Positions 8,373 to 15,945 of a stretch of 64,000 nucleotides of DNA are shown here, piece after piece. Made by a program: the position numbers and the translations under genes. Numbering within the stretch: the stretch's first letter is position 1; each line of letters starts with the position of its first letter. The DNA lies in assembly GCA_003506435.1 (NCBI GenBank), contig DOAQ01000012.1, positions 141,999 through 205,998 of the forward strand, in the 5' to 3' direction. The notes under the pieces are model-generated. The model was not told where the DNA came from and searched no databases. It saw nothing but the letters and a program-made list of their open reading frames with translations. This stretch comes from Prolixibacteraceae bacterium. GTDB lineage: Bacteria > Bacteroidota > Bacteroidia > Bacteroidales > Prolixibacteraceae.

Positions 8373-9401
8373 TTATTCCCAATCCAATATAATTTTTCCG
8401 CAATTTCCTTCTTCCATAATTTCAAAAGCTGTCTGATAATCATCGGCAGGCATCCGGTGTGTGATTACCGGGCTGATATCCAAACCGGTTGAAAGCATCA
8501 TTTCCATGTGGTACCAGGTTTCGTACATTTCCCGGCCGTAAATTCCTTTTAGTGTCAACCCTTTGAATATTAATCCACTCCAGTTGATTTGTGTGCTTTT
8601 TGGGAGTAGGCCGAGTAGCGAAATCTTTCCTCCGTTATACATGTGGTTCACCATGTCGTTAAATGCAACCGGCGATCCGCTGCATTCGAGGCCAATATCG
8701 AAACCGCCCACCATGCCCAATTCGTCCATCGCGCTTTTTATACTTTCCTTTATTGGATCTACAACCATGGTAGCACCCATTTTTCGGGCCAAATCGCGGC
8801 GATACGGGCTTAAATCGGTGCCAACGATATACCGTGCCCCGGCGAACTTACAAACGGCTGTAGCCATCGCTCCAATAGGTCCTCCGATTCCGGTAATAAT
8901 GACATCTTCACCCAGAAGAGGAAAAGAAAGTGCAGTATGGGTTGCGTTACCCAGCGGATCCATTATGGACATGATTTCGTCGGGAATGCGCGAGTCAATT
9001 TTTAAAACATTTTGTGCCGGAACAGAAATGTATTCGGCAAAACCACCATCACGGTTCACACCAATACCAGCGGTATGGTCGCAAATGTGCTGTCGCCCGC
9101 GCCGACAATTCCGGCAAAAACCACAGGCAATATGTCCTTCAACAGTAACCCGTTCGCCCACTATTACACGTGAAACTTCGGAGCCGGTTTCAACCACAAC
9201 CCCCATGTATTCGTGGCCAATGATGGTTGGTACTTTGATTGTATTTTGCGCCCATTCGTCCCACTTGTAAATGTGCAGGTCGGTGCCGCAAATAGCTGCT
9301 TTCTTTATTTTGATAAGGACATCGTTCGGGCCAACTTTGGGTATTGGCACTTCTTCCATCCAGATTCCTTTTTCAGCTTTGCTTTTTACAATTGCTTTCA
9401 T
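8373..9401 (-). CDS. tdh: L-threonine 3-dehydrogenase
   Basis: A 342-residue zinc-dependent medium-chain dehydrogenase. It oxidises threonine to 2-amino-3-oxobutyrate with NAD, the first step of conversion to glycine. Catalytic zinc residues C38, H63 and E64 and structural zinc cysteines C93, C96, C99 and C107 fall at the same positions as in E. coli Tdh. The NAD-binding glycine motif is GIGGPIG (about 171-177). The usual partner kbl (glycine C-acetyltransferase) is not adjacent. It lies downstream of the GH32 gene on the same strand with a hairpin between them, so it may have its own promoter. Confidence 0.92.
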   Translation of the reverse strand: MKAIVKSKAEKGIWMEEVPIPKVGPNDVLIKIKKAAICGTDLHIYKWDEWAQNTIKVPTIIGHEYMGVVVETGSEVSRVIVGERVTVEGHIACGFCRNCRRGRQHICDHTAGIGVNRDGGFAEYISVPAQNVLKIDSRIPDEIMSIMDPLGNATHTALSFPLLGEDVIITGIGGPIGAMATAVCKFAGARYIVGTDLSPYRRDLARKMGATMVVDPIKESIKSAMDELGMVGGFDIGLECSGSPVAFNDMVNHMYNGGKISLLGLLPKSTQINWSGLIFKGLTLKGIYGREMYETWYHMEMMLSTGLDISPVITHRMPADDYQTAFEIMEEGNCGKIILDWE

Positions 9402-9458
9402 TTTTTGAAATTTTAAAATGAGAATGCAATTTAGGTCACTTTATGCTGAAAATAAATA

Positions 9459-9476
9459 GGGAATATCATATTTCCC
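9459..9476 (-). terminator. Possible weak terminator between GH32 gene and tdh
   Basis: GGGAATA and TATTTCCC form a 7-bp stem with one bulge and a 3-nt loop. It is read from the minus strand after the GH32 stop and followed by TATTTATTTTC. Modest stability only. Confidence 0.3.
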
Positions 9477-9494
9477 TCAAGGGACACAGAAGAA

Positions 9495-10952
9495 TTATTC
9501 TTCTTCGGCTTCCCATATTGATTTCAGACTGAAAATGTCGAGGTTTTCGATAAACAGTTCGCCGCCGGATGTAAAAAGGGTCACATCTTCAGCGTCTTGT
9601 TCTGGGGTAAAGCAGGAGCTCAACACTACTTTTCCGCCGTTTGCAAAAACTTCGACAGAGCTGCGGTCAAGCAGGATTTCGAGTTGCAGTTTACCGCCAA
9701 TTGGTTCGACAACAACCTGACGGCCGATGCAATTTAGGATATTATTTTTTGTATTGAAGCTAATTTCTGCTCCCTGGTTTGTTTTCCCGTTTCGTAACAA
9801 AAAGCCGAAATTATCGGAAGTTTTCACATCGAAAATCCCTTTTATGTGCAGACAATCGCCTTTAATTTTGCTGATCAGATTTTTATTCAGCCCCGGGATA
9901 ATATTTTTTTGTATCCACGATTCCTGTTTCAGGTGCAGGTTTTCAATTTCCTTTACCGGGTTCCGAACCAGGAAAATCCCGTTTTTCGATTTTTCCAGAG
10001 ATAATTCACAAGGAAACCCCATTTGCCCGTTAAAAGGCATTCCCGGAAATTCGCCGTCTTTCATCCATGCAATTTGGATCGTTCTTCCATCTTTTTCAGG
10101 AATGTTGTTCCAGGTTTGGGTTGCGTAATAGTTTTTACCGAAATCGCTTTTTTGTTTAGGGCTTTCGGGTATAAATTTTTCTCCGTCGAAACTGCCAACC
10201 ACATAACTGCCGTCGCCATCAAACAACACCCATTTTTTTTCATCCTGCCGTCGATTTACCGGTAGTTCAACCAAGTCGGGACATTCATAAAATCCGGCAA
10301 TGTGACTTTTTAATTCCCAATCGAAAAGATTGGACGACGTGTAAAACGAAATTCCCCGCTGGCTGTCATCTCCATTTGGTTTGCGGTAGATGGCCATTAC
10401 ATATTTCCCGCTTGCCTGGTGCCGGAATATTTTCGGGTCGCGCGCATCATCCGTTTCATCGAAAGGAATGACAGGGTTCTTTTCGTACTTGTTCCATGTG
10501 CGTCCTTTGTCGGTACTGTAAGCAAGGCGCTGCCCGCATTGATAACTGGTATAAAAAAGGAGCATGGTTTTCACTGTATCTTTTTGAAAACCACAAATAT
10601 TGTTATGATCGATTAACCCGCTGCCCGACCAGGCTGTGGCGTATTCTTTTTCTTTTGAATTATTATCAGGAGCCAATGCTATCGGAAGGTATTCCCAATG
10701 TACCAAATCTTTACTTATCGCATGTCCCCAGTGCATATATCCCCATCCAAGGTCGAAGGGATTGTGCTGGTAAAAAAGATGGTATTCACCTTCAAAATAA
10801 ACCAGTCCGTTGGGATCGTTCATCCAGTTTTTTTCAGGAGAAAAGTGAAATTGCGGGCGAAGAATTTCATTGTTATATTCCCGTTTCGGTTTTGCTGAAA
10901 AAAATGATATTGCTAAAAAAAGAAATAGAGTTAGTTTGAGAAAAGTTTTCAT
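9495..10952 (-). CDS. Secreted GH32 fructan beta-fructosidase / levanase
   Basis: 485 residues from the ATG at 10952. A signal peptide (MKTFLKLTLFLFLAISFFSA) precedes a five-bladed propeller with WMNDPNG (nucleophile D46), ARDPKIF (D172, transition-state stabiliser) and ECPDL (acid/base E223). A C-terminal beta-sandwich contains the LDRSSVEVFANGG segment. These are the complete GH32 catalytic residues, so an active exo-fructanase or invertase-like enzyme is expected. A longer reading from 11033 is unlikely, because a promoter -7 box lies at 10980-10987. No fructan SusCD pair or fructokinase is adjacent. Confidence 0.93.
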   Translation of the reverse strand: MKTFLKLTLFLFLAISFFSAKPKREYNNEILRPQFHFSPEKNWMNDPNGLVYFEGEYHLFYQHNPFDLGWGYMHWGHAISKDLVHWEYLPIALAPDNNSKEKEYATAWSGSGLIDHNNICGFQKDTVKTMLLFYTSYQCGQRLAYSTDKGRTWNKYEKNPVIPFDETDDARDPKIFRHQASGKYVMAIYRKPNGDDSQRGISFYTSSNLFDWELKSHIAGFYECPDLVELPVNRRQDEKKWVLFDGDGSYVVGSFDGEKFIPESPKQKSDFGKNYYATQTWNNIPEKDGRTIQIAWMKDGEFPGMPFNGQMGFPCELSLEKSKNGIFLVRNPVKEIENLHLKQESWIQKNIIPGLNKNLISKIKGDCLHIKGIFDVKTSDNFGFLLRNGKTNQGAEISFNTKNNILNCIGRQVVVEPIGGKLQLEILLDRSSVEVFANGGKVVLSSCFTPEQDAEDVTLFTSGGELFIENLDIFSLKSIWEAEEE

Positions 10953-10979
10953 TTGCTTGATTTTTTCAATGCTTTCGGA

Positions 10980-10987
10980 CAAATATA
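10980..10987 (-). promoter_or_regulatory. Candidate -7 box for the GH32 gene
   Basis: TATATTTG on the minus strand is an exact TAnnTTTG match 27 bp before the chosen GH32 start codon. It decides against the upstream in-frame start. Confidence 0.4.
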
Positions 10988-11140
10988 GCCGAAAAAACAA
11001 ACATCCGGCGATGAAAGAAAATATCAGCAGCAATTTGTTCCCGGAATCAGATATTTTGGTATTATTAAACTTTGTTTTTCTGTACGGTAAACAATCGTGC
11101 CATATTTGTGTTATTTATCTGATAGATATGCTTTTATAAA

Positions 11141-13651
11141 ATGGGTGAAATGAGAAAACTTTTTCTTGCAACGGTATTATTTTCGATGGCGACAATAGGT
11201 TTTGCACAAAAACAATGGCAAAAAGAAAGGATAAAAATTTTGCCGCCGGTTTGCTATGGTTCCGATAAGGTGAGTCGTACGTATGTCGAACCTCCGTATG
11301 AATTGTTGAACCGCTTGAAATCAACAGGACAGCAGAATGCCAATATAATTGTCAATTATGATGCGGATTTTGAGGCAGATACACAGGCAAAGGCAGCATT
11401 TGAAGCAGCGGTTCAAATATGGGAAGGCCTGCTTTCTTCAACAGTCCCGATTTATTTATATGCCTATTGGGACGAATTGGATGATAATGTTTTAGGGAGT
11501 TGTTCGGCGTGGGATTTTTATGAAAATCTGGATTTTCTTCAACAAAAAAATACGTATTACACAGGGGCATTAGTAGAGAAAATGCAGGGCAGGGAAATTA
11601 CAGATGCCGCAACACCGGATATTGTTGCCCGTTTTAACAAAAGTAACAAAAGCTGGTATTTTGGGTCAGACGGAAAAACGCCGATAGACAAATACGATTT
11701 TCTGAGTGTTGTTTTGCACGAAATTGGCCATGGTTTGGGTTACATGAGTATGTCGCTCGGCGACACAGTCAAACATATTGGTGGTTATGGGTATATAAAA
11801 AACTACCCGGGTATTTTCGACCGATATACAGTAAATAAAAATTCGCAGAATTTAACAGATACCACCCTTTTTAAAAACCCCTCAGCCGCGTTATATCAGC
11901 AATTTCAGTCGGGACATTTGCTATTCAACAAGCAATTACCGTTTGACAATTCCGGATTTTTGACATTTGCGCGGTTGTATGCCCCTTCTGAATGGGATGC
12001 TGGATCCAGTATAAGCCACTTAGATGAAAATACTTACGCTGAAGGCACAAGCAACTCGTTGATGACTCCGGCGTTGGATAGGGCAGAAGCCATACACAAT
12101 CCCGGGTTATTAAGTTTAGGAATGCTTTATGAGATGGGATGGAAATTTATTCAGATAAAACATGATGAACTTTCCGATATCGAGAAAATTGAAGATTTAA
12201 AGAAGGTGGAGGTTTACATCAACAGTGATTACCCATTGGATTCAACACGATTGTACCTGATTTCATCATCCAATGAATTTGTTAATGCCGATACCGTGAA
12301 ATTGTCACCAACCTCAACATTGAATAAATTTGAAGCCTCCCTTCCATTGAAAGAACAGGGGACAATGAAATATTATTTTTCGGCTGCCAATACTGAAAAG
12401 CGCCAATTCCGGATGCCCGGCATTGCACCTGAAAAAGCATATTCGGTAACCTTCGGAAATGATACTACCGATCCGGTATTGATCCATGAGCCAATTTCTT
12501 TTATGAGAGCAGAAGATTTGTCTGCGGAATTGGTTGTGACAGCCAACGATAATTTGGGTATAAATTCTGTTAAAGTCGAATATCTCATCAATCAAACAAC
12601 AACTCCTTCAACGTTAACACTGGCCCTTGATTCGGCTGACATTTACAGGGGAATCTTAAGTCTTCCGGAAGGCTCACTTGCCGATGGGGACTCTATCCGT
12701 TACCGTATAATTGCTGAAGATAAATCGGTCAATAAAAACACAAAAATGCTTCCTGTAAGAGGATATTATACTTTTTATATTCAGGGAACCTATGCTCCTG
12801 TTAAGCACTATTATACTGATTTTAATACAGCAAAAAGAGATTTTATAAGTTCCGATTTCACCATTGCAACGCCATCGGGTTTCGATAACGGGGCCTTGCA
12901 CAGCCTGCATCCCTATCAAAGTCCGGAAAAAGACAATATGTCGTATAATTATGTGGCGCAATTAAAATACCCTATCATCATCAAAAACGGGGGAATTATC
13001 ACCTACGACGAAGTGGTTCTTGTTGAACCTGGTGAAACCGGGGCTGTTTTTGGCAGCGATAATTTTTTCGATTATGTAATTGTTGAAGGATCAAAAGATA
13101 AAGGAAAAACCTGGAAGCACTTGATTGACGGCTACGATTCCGGTTCAAATGCAAACTGGGAATTGATATACAATGCGGGTATTTCCGGGAACAATTCAAC
13201 TTCTGTCGGAACCAAAAAGTTGTTTGTAAAAAAAGAGTTTGCAATCAACCAAAAAGGAAACTTTGCCGTTGACGACACCATTTTGATTCAGTTCCGTCTT
13301 TATTCCGACCCCTTTGCCAATGGCTGGGGATGGTGCATCGATAACCTGAACATTCAGGACCCGAATACGGCCGTTACTTCTTTGGATTATTCTCCCGGGG
13401 AACTGATTTTTTACCCGAACCCGGTAAACGACAAACTCACACTGCAAGGTTCCTTTACAGAAAACACCGACCGTTTGAGGCTTTCGGTTTACAATAATTC
13501 CGGGCAATTGGTATGGCAGGAGCAGCTTGATGTTTTTGGAATTTCGTTCAGAAAAAATATTGAAATGAACAATTTTGCTCCCGGATTGTATTTGATTGCA
13601 GTGGATTTTGAAAACGGACAGCGGATCAGCAGGAAAGTATTGAAAAAGTAA
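11141..13651 (+). CDS. Type IX-secreted metalloprotease-like protein
   Basis: An 836-residue exported protein. The signal peptide (about 1-22, ending GFAQ) comes first. A metzincin-like zinc protease domain follows with LHEIGHGLGYM (H193, E194, H197). There is no His directly after the GxxH spacing, but SISHLDENTY (H293) and the Met-turn-like NSLMTP are well placed to supply a distant third ligand, as in leishmanolysin-type enzymes. Middle beta-rich regions follow (about 380-540 and 550-750, the latter choice-of-anchor-like). A type A sorting domain (YPNPVNDKL...GQLVWQ...APGLYLIAV...RKVLKK) ends the protein. Translation could also begin at Met4. Confidence 0.88.
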   Translation: MGEMRKLFLATVLFSMATIGFAQKQWQKERIKILPPVCYGSDKVSRTYVEPPYELLNRLKSTGQQNANIIVNYDADFEADTQAKAAFEAAVQIWEGLLSSTVPIYLYAYWDELDDNVLGSCSAWDFYENLDFLQQKNTYYTGALVEKMQGREITDAATPDIVARFNKSNKSWYFGSDGKTPIDKYDFLSVVLHEIGHGLGYMSMSLGDTVKHIGGYGYIKNYPGIFDRYTVNKNSQNLTDTTLFKNPSAALYQQFQSGHLLFNKQLPFDNSGFLTFARLYAPSEWDAGSSISHLDENTYAEGTSNSLMTPALDRAEAIHNPGLLSLGMLYEMGWKFIQIKHDELSDIEKIEDLKKVEVYINSDYPLDSTRLYLISSSNEFVNADTVKLSPTSTLNKFEASLPLKEQGTMKYYFSAANTEKRQFRMPGIAPEKAYSVTFGNDTTDPVLIHEPISFMRAEDLSAELVVTANDNLGINSVKVEYLINQTTTPSTLTLALDSADIYRGILSLPEGSLADGDSIRYRIIAEDKSVNKNTKMLPVRGYYTFYIQGTYAPVKHYYTDFNTAKRDFISSDFTIATPSGFDNGALHSLHPYQSPEKDNMSYNYVAQLKYPIIIKNGGIITYDEVVLVEPGETGAVFGSDNFFDYVIVEGSKDKGKTWKHLIDGYDSGSNANWELIYNAGISGNNSTSVGTKKLFVKKEFAINQKGNFAVDDTILIQFRLYSDPFANGWGWCIDNLNIQDPNTAVTSLDYSPGELIFYPNPVNDKLTLQGSFTENTDRLRLSVYNNSGQLVWQEQLDVFGISFRKNIEMNNFAPGLYLIAVDFENGQRISRKVLKK

Positions 13652-13701
13652 AATTCAAATTTGAAAATCATGCAAGAAAGATGTTTTCTGAAATAAATAT
13701 C

Positions 13702-13709
13702 TATATTTG
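13702..13709 (+). promoter_or_regulatory. Candidate -7 box of the aromatic operon leader
   Basis: TATATTTG matches TAnnTTTG exactly. Transcription would start near 13716, leaving about 13 nt before the leader peptide ATG at 13729, the arrangement expected for an attenuated operon. Confidence 0.5.
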
Positions 13710-13728
13710 CAGCAAATAAAGCGACGAA

Positions 13729-13803
13729 ATGAAACTTTTCAACAACAATAGCTTTTATTACTGGTTTTATTATTTCGGTTCAGAAATCGGGATCGACTGG
13801 TAA
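13729..13803 (+). CDS. Aromatic leader peptide of the tyrA operon attenuator
   Basis: A 24-codon frame (ATG 13729 to TAA 13801-13803) encodes a peptide with a continuous Phe-Tyr-Tyr-Trp-Phe-Tyr-Tyr-Phe run at residues 9-16 (bases 13753-13776). Further aromatic residues are at positions 4 and 24, making ten of 24 aromatic. It lies between a -7 box and a rho-independent terminator, upstream of tyrA and DAHP synthase. Ribosome stalling on the Phe/Tyr/Trp codons would report charged tRNA supply. The peptide has no other expected function. Confidence 0.85.
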   Translation: MKLFNNNSFYYWFYYFGSEIGIDW

Positions 13804-13864
13804 TATATTGTTGTAAGGTAAAAAATATTATTCAAGGGGTCCCGAAAAACGGGGCCCTTTTTTA
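13787..13864 (+). promoter_or_regulatory. Aromatic amino acid attenuator: antiterminator and terminator
   Basis: Terminator: bases 13834-13844 pair with 13850-13860 (11 bp with two G-U pairs, 5-nt A loop), followed by TTTTATTT. Competing antiterminator: TCGGGATC (13787-13794, inside the leader reading frame, codons 20-22) can pair over 8 bp with GGTCCCGA (13838-13845), which is the 5' arm of the terminator. A ribosome stalled at codons 9-16 leaves 13787-13794 free and favours read-through. A ribosome that reaches the stop codon covers it and lets the terminator form. Confidence 0.82.
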
Positions 13865-13882
13865 TTTAGAAAAAATTACAAA

Positions 13883-14779
13883 ATGAAACTAGCAGTTGTT
13901 GGACTTGGTTTAATTGGCGGCTCGATAGCCATCGATTTGAAGAAAGCAAAATTTGCCACCGAAATCATCGGTGTTGATTCAAATTCAGAGCACATAGAAC
14001 AAGCTCTCCGACTTGGGTTTATCGACCAAACGGGAACGCTCGAAACGGCCTGTAAAGAAGCCGACATGGTGTTGATAGCCATACCTGTCGATAAAATACT
14101 GTCGGTACTGCCGATTGTTCTCGATCACATCCCGTCGCATGCAACGGTAACTGATATGGGCTCAACCAAACGGGTGATTTCCGAAGCCGTAAAAAATCAC
14201 CCAAGACGGAAAAATTATGTGCCGGCCCATCCCATGGCAGGTACCGAAAATTCAGGACCAATTGCTGCTCTGCCAGATCTTTTCCGGGGAAAGATTGCGA
14301 TTCTTTGTGATCAGGATGAATCTGGTCCGCAACATGTCGCATTGATTGAAAAAATGCTGCAAACTCTCGGAATGAAAATCGCCTATATGACGGCTGATGA
14401 ACAGGACCACAGTACGGCATTTATTTCACATCTGCCGCACGCTGCGGCATTTGCTTTGGCGAATGCCGTGCTTGCCAAGGAAAATCGCGAAATTATTTTC
14501 GATCTGGCGAGCGGTGGGTTCAACTCGACCGTTCGTTTGGCCAAAAGTTCTCCCGAAATGTGGGGGCCAATTTTTCAGCAAAACAAAGAATACATTGTCG
14601 AATCGCTGGAAGTTTATATCCGGCATTTGAAAGAATTCAAAAAAAGTATTGAAAATGATGAAAATCAAATGAATGAGCTGATGGCAAATGCCAACCGCAT
14701 TCGCAGTATTCTGGATGGAAGCAACGGCAGTTCGTTGATTCAAAATGAAGAAACATTCATAAAACTTTACACAAAATAG
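13883..14779 (+). CDS. tyrA: Prephenate dehydrogenase
   Basis: A 298-residue TyrA-family enzyme that oxidatively decarboxylates prephenate to 4-hydroxyphenylpyruvate for tyrosine. The N-terminal Rossmann motif is VVGLGLIGGS (5-14). VTDMGSTK, HPMAGTE and the helical dimerisation region with SHLPHAAAFAL follow in family order. No chorismate mutase or ACT domain is fused here; the mutase is on the next protein. It is the first structural gene after the attenuator, and the DAHP synthase ATG follows its stop by 2 bp. Confidence 0.95.
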   Translation: MKLAVVGLGLIGGSIAIDLKKAKFATEIIGVDSNSEHIEQALRLGFIDQTGTLETACKEADMVLIAIPVDKILSVLPIVLDHIPSHATVTDMGSTKRVISEAVKNHPRRKNYVPAHPMAGTENSGPIAALPDLFRGKIAILCDQDESGPQHVALIEKMLQTLGMKIAYMTADEQDHSTAFISHLPHAAAFALANAVLAKENREIIFDLASGGFNSTVRLAKSSPEMWGPIFQQNKEYIVESLEVYIRHLKEFKKSIENDENQMNELMANANRIRSILDGSNGSSLIQNEETFIKLYTK

Positions 14780-14781
14780 TT

Positions 14782-15873
14782 ATGGGAATAGAATTGGAAA
14801 TAAATCCGATAAAGCACTGGATGCCCAAGATCGACAATCCGTTGCTTATTGCAGGCCCCTGCAGCCTTGAAAGTGAAGAGCAGGCTGTTGAAACGGCGAA
14901 AGCCCTGGTAAAAGACAAACGTGTTTTTGCGTATCGCGGCGGAGTTTGGAAACCACGCACCCGTCCGGGTTCTTTTGAGGGAATTGGTTCAATCGGGCTG
15001 GAATGGCTCCAGACTGTCCGTAAGGAAACCGGTTTGCCGGTAGGCACCGAAGTGGCCAATGCTCAACATACCGAAGAAGCGCTGAAAGCCGGGTTGGATA
15101 TTTTATGGATTGGCGCCCGGTCGACAGCAAGTCCATTCGTGGTGCAGGAAATAGCCGACGTGGTAAAAGGAACCGATGCGGTGGTGATGGTTAAAAATCC
15201 GGTGAACCCCGATGTGCAGCTTTGGATTGGTGCGTTGGAACGCCTCAACCAGGCAGGCATTAAAAACCTGGTGGCCATTCACCGCGGTTACACGCCGTTT
15301 GGCGAAACGCCCTACCGGAATCATCCAAACTGGAAAACCGTGATTGAATTGCGCCGTTTGGTGCCTAATTTACCCATTATTTGCGACCCGAGCCATATTG
15401 CAGGTAAACGTGAGTATTTGTACGAAATATCGCAAAAAGCTTTTGACATGGGCCTTGACGGGCTGATGATCGAGTCGCACCGCGACCCTTCGTGCGCACT
15501 GAGCGATAAAGAACAACAATTGACCCCGAATGATCTTGCAAAATTGCTCGACAAATTGGTTATCCGTCAGCAAGTTTCGGACAACAAAGAATTTGCAACC
15601 CAGCTCGAATACCTTCGCAGCCGCATTGATGCAATCGATACCGAATTGCTCGAAACACTTTCGGCACGAATGGAAATTGTAAAACAAATCGGGCGGTATA
15701 AAAAGGACAATAATGTGATGGCTTTGCAAATAAACCGATGGTCTGAACTAATGGACAAACGGGTATCACTGGGTGAAAACATGAACCTGAACAAAACCTT
15801 TGTAAAAATTCTCTTTCAACTGATACATGAAGATTCTGTACGGATGCAAACAGAAATAATGGATCAGGAATAA
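14782..15873 (+). CDS. aroF: Bifunctional DAHP synthase / chorismate mutase (type II)
   Basis: 363 residues. The N-terminal domain (about 10-265) is a class I beta DAHP synthase of the KDO8PS-like subgroup, with IAGPCSLES, AYRGGVWKPRTRPGSFEG, GTEVAN and IICDPSHIAGKREY. It condenses PEP and erythrose 4-phosphate. The C-terminal AroQ helical domain (about 272-360, LEYLRSRIDAIDTELLETLSARM) rearranges chorismate to prephenate. The fusion is common in Bacteroidota. With tyrA directly upstream the operon covers entry to the shikimate route and the tyrosine branch; pheA and the aminotransferase are not in this operon. Confidence 0.94.
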   Translation: MGIELEINPIKHWMPKIDNPLLIAGPCSLESEEQAVETAKALVKDKRVFAYRGGVWKPRTRPGSFEGIGSIGLEWLQTVRKETGLPVGTEVANAQHTEEALKAGLDILWIGARSTASPFVVQEIADVVKGTDAVVMVKNPVNPDVQLWIGALERLNQAGIKNLVAIHRGYTPFGETPYRNHPNWKTVIELRRLVPNLPIICDPSHIAGKREYLYEISQKAFDMGLDGLMIESHRDPSCALSDKEQQLTPNDLAKLLDKLVIRQQVSDNKEFATQLEYLRSRIDAIDTELLETLSARMEIVKQIGRYKKDNNVMALQINRWSELMDKRVSLGENMNLNKTFVKILFQLIHEDSVRMQTEIMDQE

Positions 15874-15893
15874 AATATAAATTGTTGAAAATG

Positions 15894-15921
15894 AAAAGGG
15901 CCAGATTATTCCGGCCCTTTT
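15894..15921. terminator. Bidirectional terminator
   Basis: AAAAGGGCC (15894-15902) pairs with GGCCCTTTT (15913-15921): a 9-bp stem with a 10-nt loop and A/T tracts on both sides. It sits between convergent DAHP synthase and the repeat lipoprotein gene and can serve both. Confidence 0.8.
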
Positions 15922-15945
15922 CTATTTTGATTTCAATTTGATAAT

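Noticed and set aside
9162..9177. TATTACACGTGAAACT, a parS-like sequence inside tdh
   Set aside because: Three mismatches including one that breaks the palindrome, within conserved coding sequence and far from the perfect site; most likely chance.
8563..9270. 235-codon open frame opposite tdh
   Set aside because: It is the antisense shadow of a gene with full catalytic motifs; its translation is low-complexity Pro/Ser/Thr with no domain.
10953..11033. Upstream in-frame extension of the GH32 gene
   Set aside because: A -7 box at 10980-10987 and a clean signal peptide at the internal Met place the start at 10952.
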